64,000 nucleotides of DNA from Hydrogenophaga sp. (lineage in GTDB: Bacteria; Pseudomonadota; Gammaproteobacteria; Burkholderiales; Burkholderiaceae_C): positions 1 to 64,000 of the forward strand of contig JAGKSX010000047.1 of NCBI GenBank assembly GCA_018993155.1, written 5' to 3'. Both the position numbers and the translations under genes were made by a program. The notes beneath the pieces were generated by a model that searched no databases, was not told the origin of the DNA, and saw nothing but the letters and a program-made list of their open reading frames with translations. Shown one piece after another: positions 22,164 to 32,068 of the stretch (position 1 is its first letter; every line of letters begins with the position of its first letter).

Positions 22164-22781
22164 ATGAAAAATGAACCACCCGATTCTTCTTCCGGGGCCG
22201 GTGCGGCCGCCGCCCCCTTGAACTTCCTGCAATCGCTGCTCGGCGCGATCCGCCCGCCCGAATGGGTGGTGGATGAGTTGCAGAACCGCGTGGTGCTGTT
22301 CCTCAACCACGTGCTGATGCAGGAAAAAGCGGCCCAGGACCGCCTGCGCCGCCAGAAGGGCAAGCCCGTGCGCATCCAGTGGGGCGATTTCCACCTCACG
22401 CTCGCGCCCAGCGCCGCCGGCCTGCTGGAGCGCTGTGCGCCCGATGCGACGCCCGAACTGAGCGTCACGCTCACCCAGCGCTCGCCGCTGGCGTTGGCCC
22501 AGAGCGTGCTGGCCGGTCAGAAACCGGGCGTGGACATCCAGGGCGACGTGCAGCTCGCCTCCGAGGTGGCCTGGCTGGTGGACAACGTGCGCTGGGACGT
22601 GGAGGAAGATCTCTCCCGCATCGTGGGTGACGCCACCGCCCACACGCTGGCTCGCTTCGCCCAGTCGGCGGCCCAGGCTGTCAAGGCCTTCGTGGAGCGC
22701 CTGCCAGCTGGTCGTGCGCCGCGCGCGGCCCCCGGTGGCGATGCGTCGGTGCCTCCGCGCGCCGACGGAACCGCGGCATGA
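22164..22781 (+). CDS. ubiJ: Ubiquinone biosynthesis accessory factor UbiJ (SCP2-like)
   Basis: Lipid-binding accessory protein of the ubiquinone-synthesis complex. An SCP2-like domain covers about residues 15-120, with the core [19 protein letters not shown] followed by a repeat of the [12 protein letters not shown] type. The C-terminal part is helical and Ala/Pro-rich. I start at the ATG (MKNEPPDSS); a GTG 6 bp upstream is in frame. It overlaps ubiB by 4 bp, mirroring the ubiE-ubiJ-ubiB order of E. coli with one gene inserted. Confidence 0.88.
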   Translation: MKNEPPDSSSGAGAAAAPLNFLQSLLGAIRPPEWVVDELQNRVVLFLNHVLMQEKAAQDRLRRQKGKPVRIQWGDFHLTLAPSAAGLLERCAPDATPELSVTLTQRSPLALAQSVLAGQKPGVDIQGDVQLASEVAWLVDNVRWDVEEDLSRIVGDATAHTLARFAQSAAQAVKAFVERLPAGRAPRAAPGGDASVPPRADGTAA

Positions 22782-24343
22782 GCCGGCTCTTTCGCGGCGC
22801 CTTCATCGTCTGGGTGGTGTTGCGCTACGGCCTGGACGAGCTGGTGCTCTCCAGCTTCGAGCGCCCGGCCATCCGCCTGCTCACCCGCATCGTCTCCATC
22901 GGCCGCAACCTGGACGCGCCCCGTGGCGCCCGCCTGCGCGAGGCCCTCGAGCGCCTGGGCCCGATCTTCGTGAAGTTCGGCCAGGTGCTGTCGACGCGGC
23001 GCGATCTGCTGCCGCCCGACATCGCCGATGAACTCGCGCGCTTGCAGGACCGGGTGCCGCCGTTCCCCAGCGAGGTCGCGGTTGCCAACATCGAGCGCGC
23101 CTTCGGCAAGCCCCTGTCCTCCGTCTTTTCCCATTTCGAGCGGGTGCCGGTGGCCAGCGCCTCCGTGGCCCAGGTGCATTTCGCCACCCTGCTGGATGGC
23201 CGCCACGGTGGGCGCGAGGTCGCGGTGAAGGTGCTGCGCCCGAACATGCGCCCGGTGATCGACAAGGACCTCAGCCTCATGCGCATGATGGCCGGCTGGG
23301 TCGAGCGGCTGTCGGCCGACGGCAAGCGCCTCAAGCCGCGCGAGGTGGTCGCCGAGTTCGACAAATACCTGCACGACGAGCTGGACCTGCTGCGCGAAGC
23401 CGCCAACGCAGCCCAGCTGCGCCGCAACATGCAGGGGCTGGACCTGGTGCTGATCCCGGAAATGCTCTGGGACTACTGCCACACCGAGGTGATGGTGATG
23501 GAGCGCATGCACGGCACCCCCATCAACCGGGTCGAGGAGCTGCGCGCCCTGGGCGTGGACATTCCCAAGCTCGCGCGCGATGGTGTCACGATCTTCTTCA
23601 CCCAAGTGTTCCGCGACGGTTTCTTCCACGCCGACATGCACCCGGGCAACATCCAGGTCAGCACCGCCCCGGCCACCTTCGGGCGCTACATCTCGCTCGA
23701 TTTCGGCATCGTGGGCACGCTCACCGAGTTCGACAAGGAATACCTGGCGCAGAACTTCACCGCCTTCTTCCGGCGCGACTACAAGCGCGTGGCCGAGCTG
23801 CACATCGAATCGGGCTGGGTGCCCGCCGAAACGCGGGTGGATGAGCTCGAATCGGCCATCCGCGCGGTGTGCGAACCCTATTTCGACCGTCCGCTGAAGG
23901 AAATCTCGCTCGGCATGGTGCTGATGCGCCTGTTCCAGACCTCGCGCCGCTTCCACGTGGAAATCCAGCCCCAGCTCGTGCTGCTGCAGAAAACCCTGCT
24001 CAACATCGAGGGCCTGGGGCGCCAGCTCGACCCCGAGCTCGACCTCTGGAGCACGGCCAAGCCGTTCCTGGAGAAATGGATGGTGGAGCAGGTCGGCCCC
24101 CAGAAGCTGTTGCAGCAACTCAAGGCCGAGGCGCCGCAGTACGCCAAGCTGCTGCCGGCCCTGCCGCGCCTGCTGCACGACTACCTGCAGCACAAGCCGC
24201 ACGAACTGCGGCGCGAGCTCGACACCCTGGTGGCCGAGCAGCGCCGCACCAACCGCCTGCTGCAGAGCATCATCTACGGTGGTATTGGCTTCGTGCTGGG
24301 CCTGATCGTCATGCAGGTGCTGGTGCGGGTCCGGCTCTGGTAG
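22778..24343 (+). CDS. ubiB: Ubiquinone biosynthesis protein UbiB (atypical kinase/ATPase)
   Basis: Membrane-attached member of the ABC1/ADCK/UbiB family needed for ubiquinone synthesis, thought to use ATP hydrolysis to extract hydrophobic precursors. The family KxGQ motif appears as [16 protein letters not shown], the Ala-rich loop as [14 protein letters not shown], and the kinase-like DxHPGN catalytic loop as [11 protein letters not shown] with DFG in LDFGIVG. Two C-terminal segments ([19 protein letters not shown] at the end) anchor it in the membrane. 521 residues, close to E. coli UbiB. Confidence 0.96.
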   Translation: MSRLFRGAFIVWVVLRYGLDELVLSSFERPAIRLLTRIVSIGRNLDAPRGARLREALERLGPIFVKFGQVLSTRRDLLPPDIADELARLQDRVPPFPSEVAVANIERAFGKPLSSVFSHFERVPVASASVAQVHFATLLDGRHGGREVAVKVLRPNMRPVIDKDLSLMRMMAGWVERLSADGKRLKPREVVAEFDKYLHDELDLLREAANAAQLRRNMQGLDLVLIPEMLWDYCHTEVMVMERMHGTPINRVEELRALGVDIPKLARDGVTIFFTQVFRDGFFHADMHPGNIQVSTAPATFGRYISLDFGIVGTLTEFDKEYLAQNFTAFFRRDYKRVAELHIESGWVPAETRVDELESAIRAVCEPYFDRPLKEISLGMVLMRLFQTSRRFHVEIQPQLVLLQKTLLNIEGLGRQLDPELDLWSTAKPFLEKWMVEQVGPQKLLQQLKAEAPQYAKLLPALPRLLHDYLQHKPHELRRELDTLVAEQRRTNRLLQSIIYGGIGFVLGLIVMQVLVRVRLW

Positions 24344-24395
24344 GTGGGGGCCGCCGGGCGCCGACGCCCGGCGCACGCGGGACACACCCTCAATT

Positions 24396-24401
24396 TATAA
24401 T
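24396..24401 (+). promoter_or_regulatory. Perfect -10 box upstream of the fmdB-DUF502-aspS run
   Basis: TATAAT inside a short A/T-rich island (aatttataatga) in otherwise very GC-rich intergenic DNA. Initiation near 24408 would give a leader of about 87 nt. No matching -35 is visible. The leader contains GC-rich inverted repeats but nothing I can name. Confidence 0.45.
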
Positions 24402-24494
24402 GACGGGTTTTGTTCCACGTCCCGCACGGGAACGTCCGGCGCCCTCCGGGGTCCGATTCCCCGAGGCGCTCCAGCCCTCATTCCGGTCCACGCC

Positions 24495-24827
24495 ATGCCT
24501 ATCTATGCCTACAAGTGCGAGTCCTGCGGCCATGCCAAGGACGTGCTGCAGAAAATCTCCGACGATCCGCTCACCGTCTGCCCGGCCTGCGGCCAGGCCA
24601 GCTTCAAGAAGCAGCTGACGGCGGCCGGTTTCCAGCTCAAGGGCTCGGGCTGGTACGTGACCGACTTCCGCGAAGGCAGCAAGCCCGCCACCGCGACCGC
24701 GACCGCGCCTGCCACGGCCGGCGATGCCGCGGCTCCCGCGCCGGCCAAGGCCGATGCCGCCCCGGCACCGGCCGCCGCACCGGCGCCGGCAACGGCGCCC
24801 GCCGGCCCGCCCGCGTCCTCCACCTGA
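24495..24827 (+). CDS. FmdB-family zinc-ribbon protein
   Basis: Small cytosolic protein with a Zn ribbon made by CESCGH (near residues 8-13) and CPACGQ (near 33-38), opening MPIYAYKCESCG as in the FmdB/putative regulatory protein family. Residues 65-110 are an Ala/Pro/Thr low-complexity tail. The family is named after a formamidase operon protein, but no function is established. It lies 10 bp before the DUF502 gene and some 0.7 kb before aspS, an arrangement conserved in Burkholderiales. Confidence 0.9.
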   Translation: MPIYAYKCESCGHAKDVLQKISDDPLTVCPACGQASFKKQLTAAGFQLKGSGWYVTDFREGSKPATATATAPATAGDAAAPAPAKADAAPAPAAAPAPATAPAGPPASST

Positions 24828-24837
24828 GCCTGTCCTG

Positions 24838-25515
24838 ATGCCTTCCTTGCGCAAATGGCTGCTCTCGGGCCTGCTGGTCCTGGTGCCCCTGATCATCACC
24901 CTCTGGGTGCTGGAGTGGGTGGTGAGCACGCTCGACCAGACCTTGCGCATCCTGCCCACCAGCTGGCAGCCCGATCAGCTGCTGGGGGTGCACATCCCGG
25001 GCCTGGGCGTGCTGTTCGCCCTGGTGGTCGTGCTGTCCATCGGCGCGCTGGCTTCCAACATCATCGGCAACAAGCTGGTGAGCTGGTGGCACGCCATGCT
25101 GCACCGCATCCCGGTGGTGCGCTCCATCTATTCGGGCGTCAAGCAGGTCTCCGACACGCTGTTCTCCGAGAAGGGCAATGCCTTTCGCAAGGCCATGCTG
25201 GTGCAATGGCCGCACGAAGGCATGTGGACCATCGCCTTCCTGACCGGCTCTCCTGCGGGCGACGTCCTGACCCACCTCCAGTCCATGCCCGGCGGCGCCG
25301 AACACGATGAGTTCTTCAGCGTGTACGTGCCCACCACGCCCAACCCCACCGGCGGTTATTTCGTGATGGTGCGCAAGAGCGCCTGCGTGGAGCTGCAGAT
25401 GAGCGTGGACGAAGCGCTCACCTACGTCGTCTCCATGGGCGTGATCGTGCCCGGCGGGCCGAAGAACCCGCACTTCAAGGTGGCCGCCGATGGCGCCATC
25501 ACCGAAACCTCCTGA
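24838..25515 (+). CDS. DUF502 integral membrane protein
   Basis: 225-residue protein with two N-terminal transmembrane helices (about residues 5-28 and 52-75) and a soluble C-terminal domain. DUF502 hallmarks are IPVVRSIYSGVKQVSDT and a VPTTPNPTGGYFVMV strand near residue 170. The function is unknown; the name used in some plant homologues (COV, continuous vascular ring) does not transfer to bacteria. It sits between fmdB-like and aspS in what is probably one transcript. Confidence 0.9.
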   Translation: MPSLRKWLLSGLLVLVPLIITLWVLEWVVSTLDQTLRILPTSWQPDQLLGVHIPGLGVLFALVVVLSIGALASNIIGNKLVSWWHAMLHRIPVVRSIYSGVKQVSDTLFSEKGNAFRKAMLVQWPHEGMWTIAFLTGSPAGDVLTHLQSMPGGAEHDEFFSVYVPTTPNPTGGYFVMVRKSACVELQMSVDEALTYVVSMGVIVPGGPKNPHFKVAADGAITETS

Positions 25516-25563
25516 ATGTTCTCCCGCGGGCCTGTCCGCGAACCTGTTGAAAGAAGAGTCGAA

Positions 25564-27366
<1,803 letters not shown>

Positions 27367-27391
27367 CGAGCCTGTCTGTAGGACACCTCCG

Positions 27392-27421
27392 AAAGGGGCG
27401 CCGAGTGCGCCCCTTTTTCTT
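27392..27421 (+). terminator. Rho-independent terminator after aspS
   Basis: A perfect 10-bp stem, AAAGGGGCGC-cgagt-GCGCCCCTTT, is followed by further T residues. It begins 26 bp past the aspS stop and closes the fmdB-DUF502-aspS unit. Confidence 0.92.
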
Positions 27422-27505
27422 GTATCAATGCGCTGATTGCAGTGATCTGCCTTCAAATATCGCCATTCCTTGGGAGTAACATGGCCTTTTGAAAAGGAGT
27501 CTCTC

Positions 27506-27826
27506 ATGCCCAAGATTCGTACGACCGCCCTCGATGGCAAGGACAAGCTCGTGGCCGACCTCCAGCGCGTGATCGCCGACGCCGAAGAGTTGATGCAAGC
27601 CACGGCCCACCAGACCGAAGGCAAGGTGGTGGAACTGCGCGACCGCATCAACGAGAACCTGCGCGACGCTCGCCACAAGTTGGCGGATGCCGAGGAAGCC
27701 ATCAAGGAAAAGACGTTGGAAATGGCCCGCGCGACCGACGACTACGTGCACGAAAACCCCTGGTCCGCGATCGGCGCCGCCGCCGGTGTGGGCCTGCTGG
27801 TCGGCCTGCTCATCAGCCGCCGCTGA
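27506..27826 (+). CDS. DUF883 / ElaB-YqjD family membrane-anchored protein
   Basis: 106-residue protein: a long amphipathic helix with heptad-like spacing (about residues 10-80) and a C-terminal membrane anchor ending GLLVGLLISRR. The DUF883 hallmark ATDDYVHENPWSAIGAAAGVGLL is complete. E. coli YqjD and ElaB bind ribosomes at the inner membrane in stationary phase; the same role here is an inference. The ATG follows AAGGAG by 7 nt. It leads a three-gene set equivalent to E. coli yqjD-yqjE-yqjK. Confidence 0.9.
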   Translation: MPKIRTTALDGKDKLVADLQRVIADAEELMQATAHQTEGKVVELRDRINENLRDARHKLADAEEAIKEKTLEMARATDDYVHENPWSAIGAAAGVGLLVGLLISRR

Positions 27827-27843
27827 TCGGGGCCGCCCGCGCC

Positions 27844-28230
27844 ATGGCCACGCCGCCGCGTTTTTCGTCGTCTCTCCGGGGACTGGCCTCCACCGTCCTG
27901 GAACTGGTGCAGATCCGGCTGGAGCTGTTCAGCATCGAGGCACAGGAAGAGGTGCTGCGCGTCGGCGCGCTGCTGGTCTATGGCGCGGTGGCCGTGGCCT
28001 TCCTCAGCCTGGGCGTGGTGCTGCTGGCGCTGCTGATCACCGTGGCCCTTTGGGACACCCACCGCCTGTTGGCGCTGGGCATCTTCACCGGGTTGTTCCT
28101 TGTCACCGGCGGCGTGGCCGCCTGGCTGGCGCGGGAGCGCGTGCGTTCCGGCACCTACCTGTTCTCGGCCAGCGTCGAGGAACTCCGGCAGGACCGTGAA
28201 GGCCTGCGCGCCGCCAAGGAGGACGCTTGA
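27844..28230 (+). CDS. YqjE-like (phage holin superfamily III type) membrane protein
   Basis: 128-residue inner-membrane protein with two transmembrane helices (about residues 42-70 and 75-95) flanked by charged helices. The opening LRGLASTVLELVQIRLELFSIE is typical of the family labelled 'phage holin family' in databases. No sign of a prophage accompanies it, so the holin name is structural only. It follows the DUF883 gene by 17 bp and overlaps the YqjK-like gene. Confidence 0.85.
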   Translation: MATPPRFSSSLRGLASTVLELVQIRLELFSIEAQEEVLRVGALLVYGAVAVAFLSLGVVLLALLITVALWDTHRLLALGIFTGLFLVTGGVAAWLARERVRSGTYLFSASVEELRQDREGLRAAKEDA

Positions 28231-28532
28231 ACCCGCGTGCGGTCGTGCTGGCGATGCGGCGGGAGCGGTTGGTGCTGCGCTCGCAGCAGCTTCGCCGGCA
28301 GATCACGACCGAGTTGCAGGCGGTGCAGCCCGCGCTGACCTGGGTGGACCGCCTGCAGGACGCCCTGCTGTGGTTGCGCGGCAACCCCTTGATCGCCACC
28401 GCCGGCAGCCTGCTGCTGGCGGTGTGGCGCCCGCGCCGTGCGGCCGGCTTCGGCATGCGGCTGTGGTCGGCCTGGAAGTTCGTGCAGGGCCTTCGTGGGG
28501 TCGGCGCGAAATCGCCGTCCCCATGGCGCTGA
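28227..28532 (+). CDS. YqjK-like small basic protein with TTG start
   Basis: 101-residue basic protein with one weak hydrophobic segment near residues 52-67 (NPLIATAGSLLLAVW). I place the start at TTG, which overlaps the preceding stop (TTGA), because AAGGAGG lies 4 nt before it; the next ATG (28254) has no such site. Sequence likeness to E. coli YqjK is slight; the assignment rests mainly on gene order after DUF883 and YqjE. Function unknown. Confidence 0.7.
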   Translation: MNPRAVVLAMRRERLVLRSQQLRRQITTELQAVQPALTWVDRLQDALLWLRGNPLIATAGSLLLAVWRPRRAAGFGMRLWSAWKFVQGLRGVGAKSPSPWR

Positions 28533-28548
28533 ACCACCTGTTCGTCCC

Positions 28549-29004
28549 GTGAAGATTCCGCAATCGGTGCTGGTGGTGATTCACACCCCGGCGCTGGAGG
28601 TGTTGCTGATCGAGCGCGCCGATGCGCCCGGTTTCTGGCAATCGGTCACCGGCTCCAAGGACACCGAGGCCGAGGGCTTCGAGGCCACGGCGGTGCGCGA
28701 GGTGCAGGAAGAGACCGGCCTCGATGCCTATGCGCCCGGCCACGCGCTGAACGACTGGGGGCTTGAAAACGTGTACGAGATCTACCCGCAGTGGCGGCAC
28801 CGCTACGCGCCCGGCGTCACGCACAACACAGAGCACTTGTTCGGCCTGTGCATTCCCCACGCGGTGCTGGTGCGGCTGAGCCCACGCGAACACCGCGACC
28901 AGGTGTGGCTGCCCTGGGCGCAGGCTGCGGAACGCTGCTTCTCGCCATCCAATGCCGAAGCCATCGCCTGGCTGCCCCGCCTTGGTGGCATGATTTGCCC
29001 ATGA
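28549..29004 (+). CDS. nudB: Dihydroneopterin triphosphate pyrophosphohydrolase (Nudix)
   Basis: Removes pyrophosphate from 7,8-dihydroneopterin triphosphate, the step after FolE in folate synthesis. The Nudix box is GSKDTEAEGFEATAVREVQEETGL with the REVQEE metal-binding core. The opening IPQSVLVVIHTPALEVLLIERAD and the WRHRYAPGVTHNTEH segment are typical of NudB. The only good start is a GTG (VKIPQSVLV), giving 151 residues. It overlaps the next gene by 4 bp, and folE lies 5 kb downstream on the same strand. Confidence 0.9.
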   Translation: MKIPQSVLVVIHTPALEVLLIERADAPGFWQSVTGSKDTEAEGFEATAVREVQEETGLDAYAPGHALNDWGLENVYEIYPQWRHRYAPGVTHNTEHLFGLCIPHAVLVRLSPREHRDQVWLPWAQAAERCFSPSNAEAIAWLPRLGGMICP

Positions 29005-29729
29005 GCATCGTCAGGATCGCGACCTACAACATCCACAAGGGTGTGCAAGGCCTCGGGCCAGGGCGTCGGCTGGAGATCCACAACATCGCCCACGCGGTGG
29101 AACAGTTCGACGCCGACATCGTGTGCCTGCAGGAGGTGCGGCGCCACAACCGCAAGCTCGAAAAACACTTCACCCGCTGGCCCGAGCTCGATCAGGCGGG
29201 TTATCTCTCCCCCGAGGGCTACGAATCGGTCTACCGGACCAACGCGATCACGCGCCACGGCGAACACGGCAACGCGCTGCTCTCGCGCTGGCCGGTGATC
29301 GACACCAAACACTCCGACGTGTCTGACCACCGTTTCGAGCAGCGCGGCCTGCTGCACGTGCAGTTGCTGGTCGAGGGCGTCGATGTTCACGTGGTGGTGG
29401 TGCACCTGGGCCTGATTCACGCCAGCCGCGAGCGCCAGGTGCAGCGCCTGGGCGAATACATCGCCACCGCCGTGCCGCCGAGCGCGCCGCTGGTGGTGGC
29501 GGGCGACTTCAACGACTGGGGTGCGCAGCTGCTGCGGCCCATGGCGGCGCTGGATCTGCGCACCTTCGAGGGGATTCGCCTGGCGACGTACCCGTCGCGC
29601 CTGCCGCTGCTGCACCTGGACCGCATCTTCGCGCGCGGCCTGCGGCCGGTCTCGGCCCACGTGCCGCACGGCCGGGTGTGGTCGCGCATGTCGGACCATC
29701 TGCCCCTGATCGCCGAGCTCGAGCTGTGA
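29001..29729 (+). CDS. Endonuclease/exonuclease/phosphatase-family protein, YbhP-like
   Basis: 242-residue DNase I-fold enzyme. Metal and catalytic motifs are RIATYNIHKG (Asn ligand), CLQEV, HVVVVHLGLIHASRERQ, GDFNDW and the terminal SDHLPL (catalytic Asp-His). E. coli YbhP, of the same superfamily, lies directly beside clsB, as here, which suggests a phospholipid-linked phosphodiesterase rather than a nuclease; that is an inference from context. Start and stop overlap both neighbours by 4 bp (ATGA, GTGA). Confidence 0.85.
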   Translation: MSIVRIATYNIHKGVQGLGPGRRLEIHNIAHAVEQFDADIVCLQEVRRHNRKLEKHFTRWPELDQAGYLSPEGYESVYRTNAITRHGEHGNALLSRWPVIDTKHSDVSDHRFEQRGLLHVQLLVEGVDVHVVVVHLGLIHASRERQVQRLGEYIATAVPPSAPLVVAGDFNDWGAQLLRPMAALDLRTFEGIRLATYPSRLPLLHLDRIFARGLRPVSAHVPHGRVWSRMSDHLPLIAELEL

Positions 29730-31036
29730 GCGCGGCACCCCTTCGTTCCGCGAGCGCGCGGCACGCGCCCATGCGAAGGGGCCATCAGCTGCTGTTGTTG
29801 CAAGGCGGCGTGGAGTTCTTCCCCGCCCTGGTCGAAGCGATGGACGCGGCGCGCATGGTGGTGCACCTGGAGACCTACATCTTCGAGTTCGCGGGCTCGG
29901 CCCTGCGCGTGGCCGAGGCGCTGGAGCGCGCGGCGCGGCGTGGCGTGGCGGTGCGCCTGCTCATCGACGGCGTGGGCACGCCCGTGGTGCCCCAGGAGTG
30001 GCAGCGCCGCTTCGCCGAGGCCGGCGTGGTGATGCGCATCTACGCCCCGCTGGGCCGGCTCGGCCTGCTGGTGCCGCGCAACTGGCGCCGCCTGCACCGA
30101 AAGCTCTGTGTGGTCGACGGCGTGGTGGGCTTCTGTGGTGGCATCAACATCATCGACGACCAGGACGACGTGGCGCTCGGCCGCCTGACCGCGCCGCGGC
30201 TGGACTTCGCGCTGCGCGTGGCCGGCCCGCTGGTGGAGGACATGGTCGAGACCATGGAGCAGCTCTGGTGGCGCACCCTGGCCGCGCGGCGCGTGCGCCA
30301 GCGCGAGTTCAAAGCCGCGTGGGATGCGCTGCGGGCCTCGCGCCCGGTGGGCGATTTCTCCCGCCTGCTGCAGAAGATCGAGGCCCTGGCCGAGGCCCAG
30401 GAGGAGGCCAGGGTAGAGGGCCCTTACGGCGAATCCGCGCCTTCGCCACTGGGGGTGGACGGCGCGCGCGCCACGCTGCTGCTGCGCGACAACGTGACCC
30501 ACCGGCACGACATCGAGCGCGCGTACCTCAAAGCCATCGGCGAGGCGCGCCAGGAGGTGGTGATCGCCAACGCCTATTTCATTCCCGGGCGCAAGCTGCG
30601 CCGCGCGCTCACGATGGCCGCCGCGCGCGGCGTGCGCGTGCGCCTGCTGCTGCAGGGGCGCTACGAGCATTTCCTGCAGTACCGCGCGGCGCGCCCGGTG
30701 TACCAGCGGCTGGTGGACGCGGGCATCGAGATCCACGAGTACGCGCCCAGCGCGCTGCACGCCAAGGTGGCGGTGGTGGACCGGCGCTGGTCCACCGTGG
30801 GCTCCACCAACCTCGATCCGCTGTCCATGCTGCTGGCGCGCGAGGCCAATGTGATGACCAACGACCGGCGCTTCTCCGGCTTGCTGCACAGCTACCTCGA
30901 TGGCCTGGTGCAGCACACCGGCCAGTTGCTCGACACGGGCGCCCTGAACCGGCGTCCCTGGGTGCAGCGGCAGCTGGATCGCATTGCGTTCGCCATCATG
31001 CGGGCCACGCTGTTCGTGACGGGTCACCGGTATTAG
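29726..31036 (+). CDS. clsB: Cardiolipin synthase B
   Basis: Phospholipase D-superfamily enzyme making cardiolipin or related phospholipids at the inner membrane. Two HKD motifs are complete: His124-Lys126-Asp131 (HRKLCVVD) and His345-Lys347-Asp352 (HAKVAVVD) followed by GSTNLDPLS. There are no N-terminal transmembrane helices, which separates ClsB from ClsA. The GTG overlapping the previous stop gives 436 residues; an ATG at 29771 is a possible later start. Pairing with a YbhP-like gene matches E. coli ybhP-clsB. Confidence 0.92.
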   Translation: MSAAPLRSASARHAPMRRGHQLLLLQGGVEFFPALVEAMDAARMVVHLETYIFEFAGSALRVAEALERAARRGVAVRLLIDGVGTPVVPQEWQRRFAEAGVVMRIYAPLGRLGLLVPRNWRRLHRKLCVVDGVVGFCGGINIIDDQDDVALGRLTAPRLDFALRVAGPLVEDMVETMEQLWWRTLAARRVRQREFKAAWDALRASRPVGDFSRLLQKIEALAEAQEEARVEGPYGESAPSPLGVDGARATLLLRDNVTHRHDIERAYLKAIGEARQEVVIANAYFIPGRKLRRALTMAAARGVRVRLLLQGRYEHFLQYRAARPVYQRLVDAGIEIHEYAPSALHAKVAVVDRRWSTVGSTNLDPLSMLLAREANVMTNDRRFSGLLHSYLDGLVQHTGQLLDTGALNRRPWVQRQLDRIAFAIMRATLFVTGHRY

Positions 31037-31045
31037 GGCAGCCCC

Positions 31046-32068
31046 ATGCCAGACGACCTGATCGTCCAGCGGCCCGAAGGGCTGTATTGCCCGCCGGGTG
31101 ACTTCTACATCGACCCCTGGCGCCGTGTCGAGCGCGCCGTCATCACGCACGCCCACGCTGACCACGCCCGCACCGGCCACGCGCACTACCTGGCCACGGC
31201 GGTGTCCGAAGGCCTGCTGCGCGCGCGGCTGGGGGCTGACATCAAGCTTCAGGGGCTTGCCTACGGTGAGACGGTGGAGCACCACGGTGTGCGCATCTCG
31301 CTGCACCCAGCCGGCCACGTGCTGGGCTCGGCGCAAGTGAGGGTGGAGCACCAGGGGCGCGTGTGGGTGGCCAGCGGCGACTACCGCACCACGTCGGCCG
31401 GCGCCGTGCCCGACCGCACCTGCGCGCCCTTCGAACCGGTGCGCTGCGACGTCTTCATCACCGAGTCCACCTTCGGCCTGCCGATCTACCGCTGGCGCTC
31501 CGATGCCGAGTTGTTCGGCCAGATCAACCGCTGGTGGCAGGACAACGCCGAGACCGGCCGCGCCAGCGTGCTCTCCTGCTACAGCCTGGGCAAGGCGCAG
31601 CGCATCCTGGCCGGGGTGGACGCGTCCATCGGACCCATCGTGTGCCATGGCGCGGTCGAACCGCTGAACCGCGCCTACCGCGCCGCCGGCGTCGTGCTGC
31701 CCGACACGCTGCAGGTGAGCGATGTGAGCGACCCCGCCACCTTCCGTCGCGCGCTGGTGCTGTGCCCGGGCTCCGCCTTGGGCACGCCCTGGATCAAGCG
31801 CTTCGGCGATTTCTCCGACGCCTTTGCCAGTGGCTGGATGCAGGTGCGCGGCTGGCGGCGGCGCGGTGGCCTGGACCGCGGATTCGTGCTCAGCGACCAC
31901 GCCGACTGGCCCGGCCTGCTCAGCGCCATCGGTGCCAGCGGGGCCGAGCGGGTCATCGTCACGCACGGCAGCGTGCCGGTGCTGGTGCGCTACCTGCAGG
32001 AGCAGGGCCTGCAGGCCGAGAGCTTCGACACCGAGTACGGCGACGAGACCGAGGCCACCGGCGCATGA
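31046..32068 (+). CDS. Ligase-associated DNA exonuclease (metallo-beta-lactamase fold)
   Basis: 340-residue MBL/beta-CASP-like nuclease of the family that travels with bacterial ATP-dependent DNA ligases. The metal-binding HAHADH motif is at residues 35-40. PAGHVLGSAQ, VASGDYRT, CDVFITESTFGLP and a late LSDHADW supply the remaining metal ligands. Known members are 3' DNA exonucleases of the Lhr-MPE-exonuclease-ligase set. It overlaps the ligase ATG by 4 bp, so both are made together. A repair role is inferred from that pairing. Confidence 0.9.
   Translation: MPDDLIVQRPEGLYCPPGDFYIDPWRRVERAVITHAHADHARTGHAHYLATAVSEGLLRARLGADIKLQGLAYGETVEHHGVRISLHPAGHVLGSAQVRVEHQGRVWVASGDYRTTSAGAVPDRTCAPFEPVRCDVFITESTFGLPIYRWRSDAELFGQINRWWQDNAETGRASVLSCYSLGKAQRILAGVDASIGPIVCHGAVEPLNRAYRAAGVVLPDTLQVSDVSDPATFRRALVLCPGSALGTPWIKRFGDFSDAFASGWMQVRGWRRRGGLDRGFVLSDHADWPGLLSAIGASGAERVIVTHGSVPVLVRYLQEQGLQAESFDTEYGDETEATGA

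Noticed and set aside
24443-24480. tRNA-like end: CCGGGGTCCGATTCCCCG followed by AGGCGCTCCA
   Set aside because: It looks like a T-arm plus CCA, but the loop is TCCGATT instead of TTCRANN, no matching 5' acceptor strand occurs about 70 nt upstream, and no D or anticodon arm can be drawn.
27844-28230. Prophage or lysis gene suggested by holin-family likeness
   Set aside because: No endolysin, integrase or structural phage gene is nearby, and the flanking genes match the chromosomal yqjD-yqjE-yqjK set.
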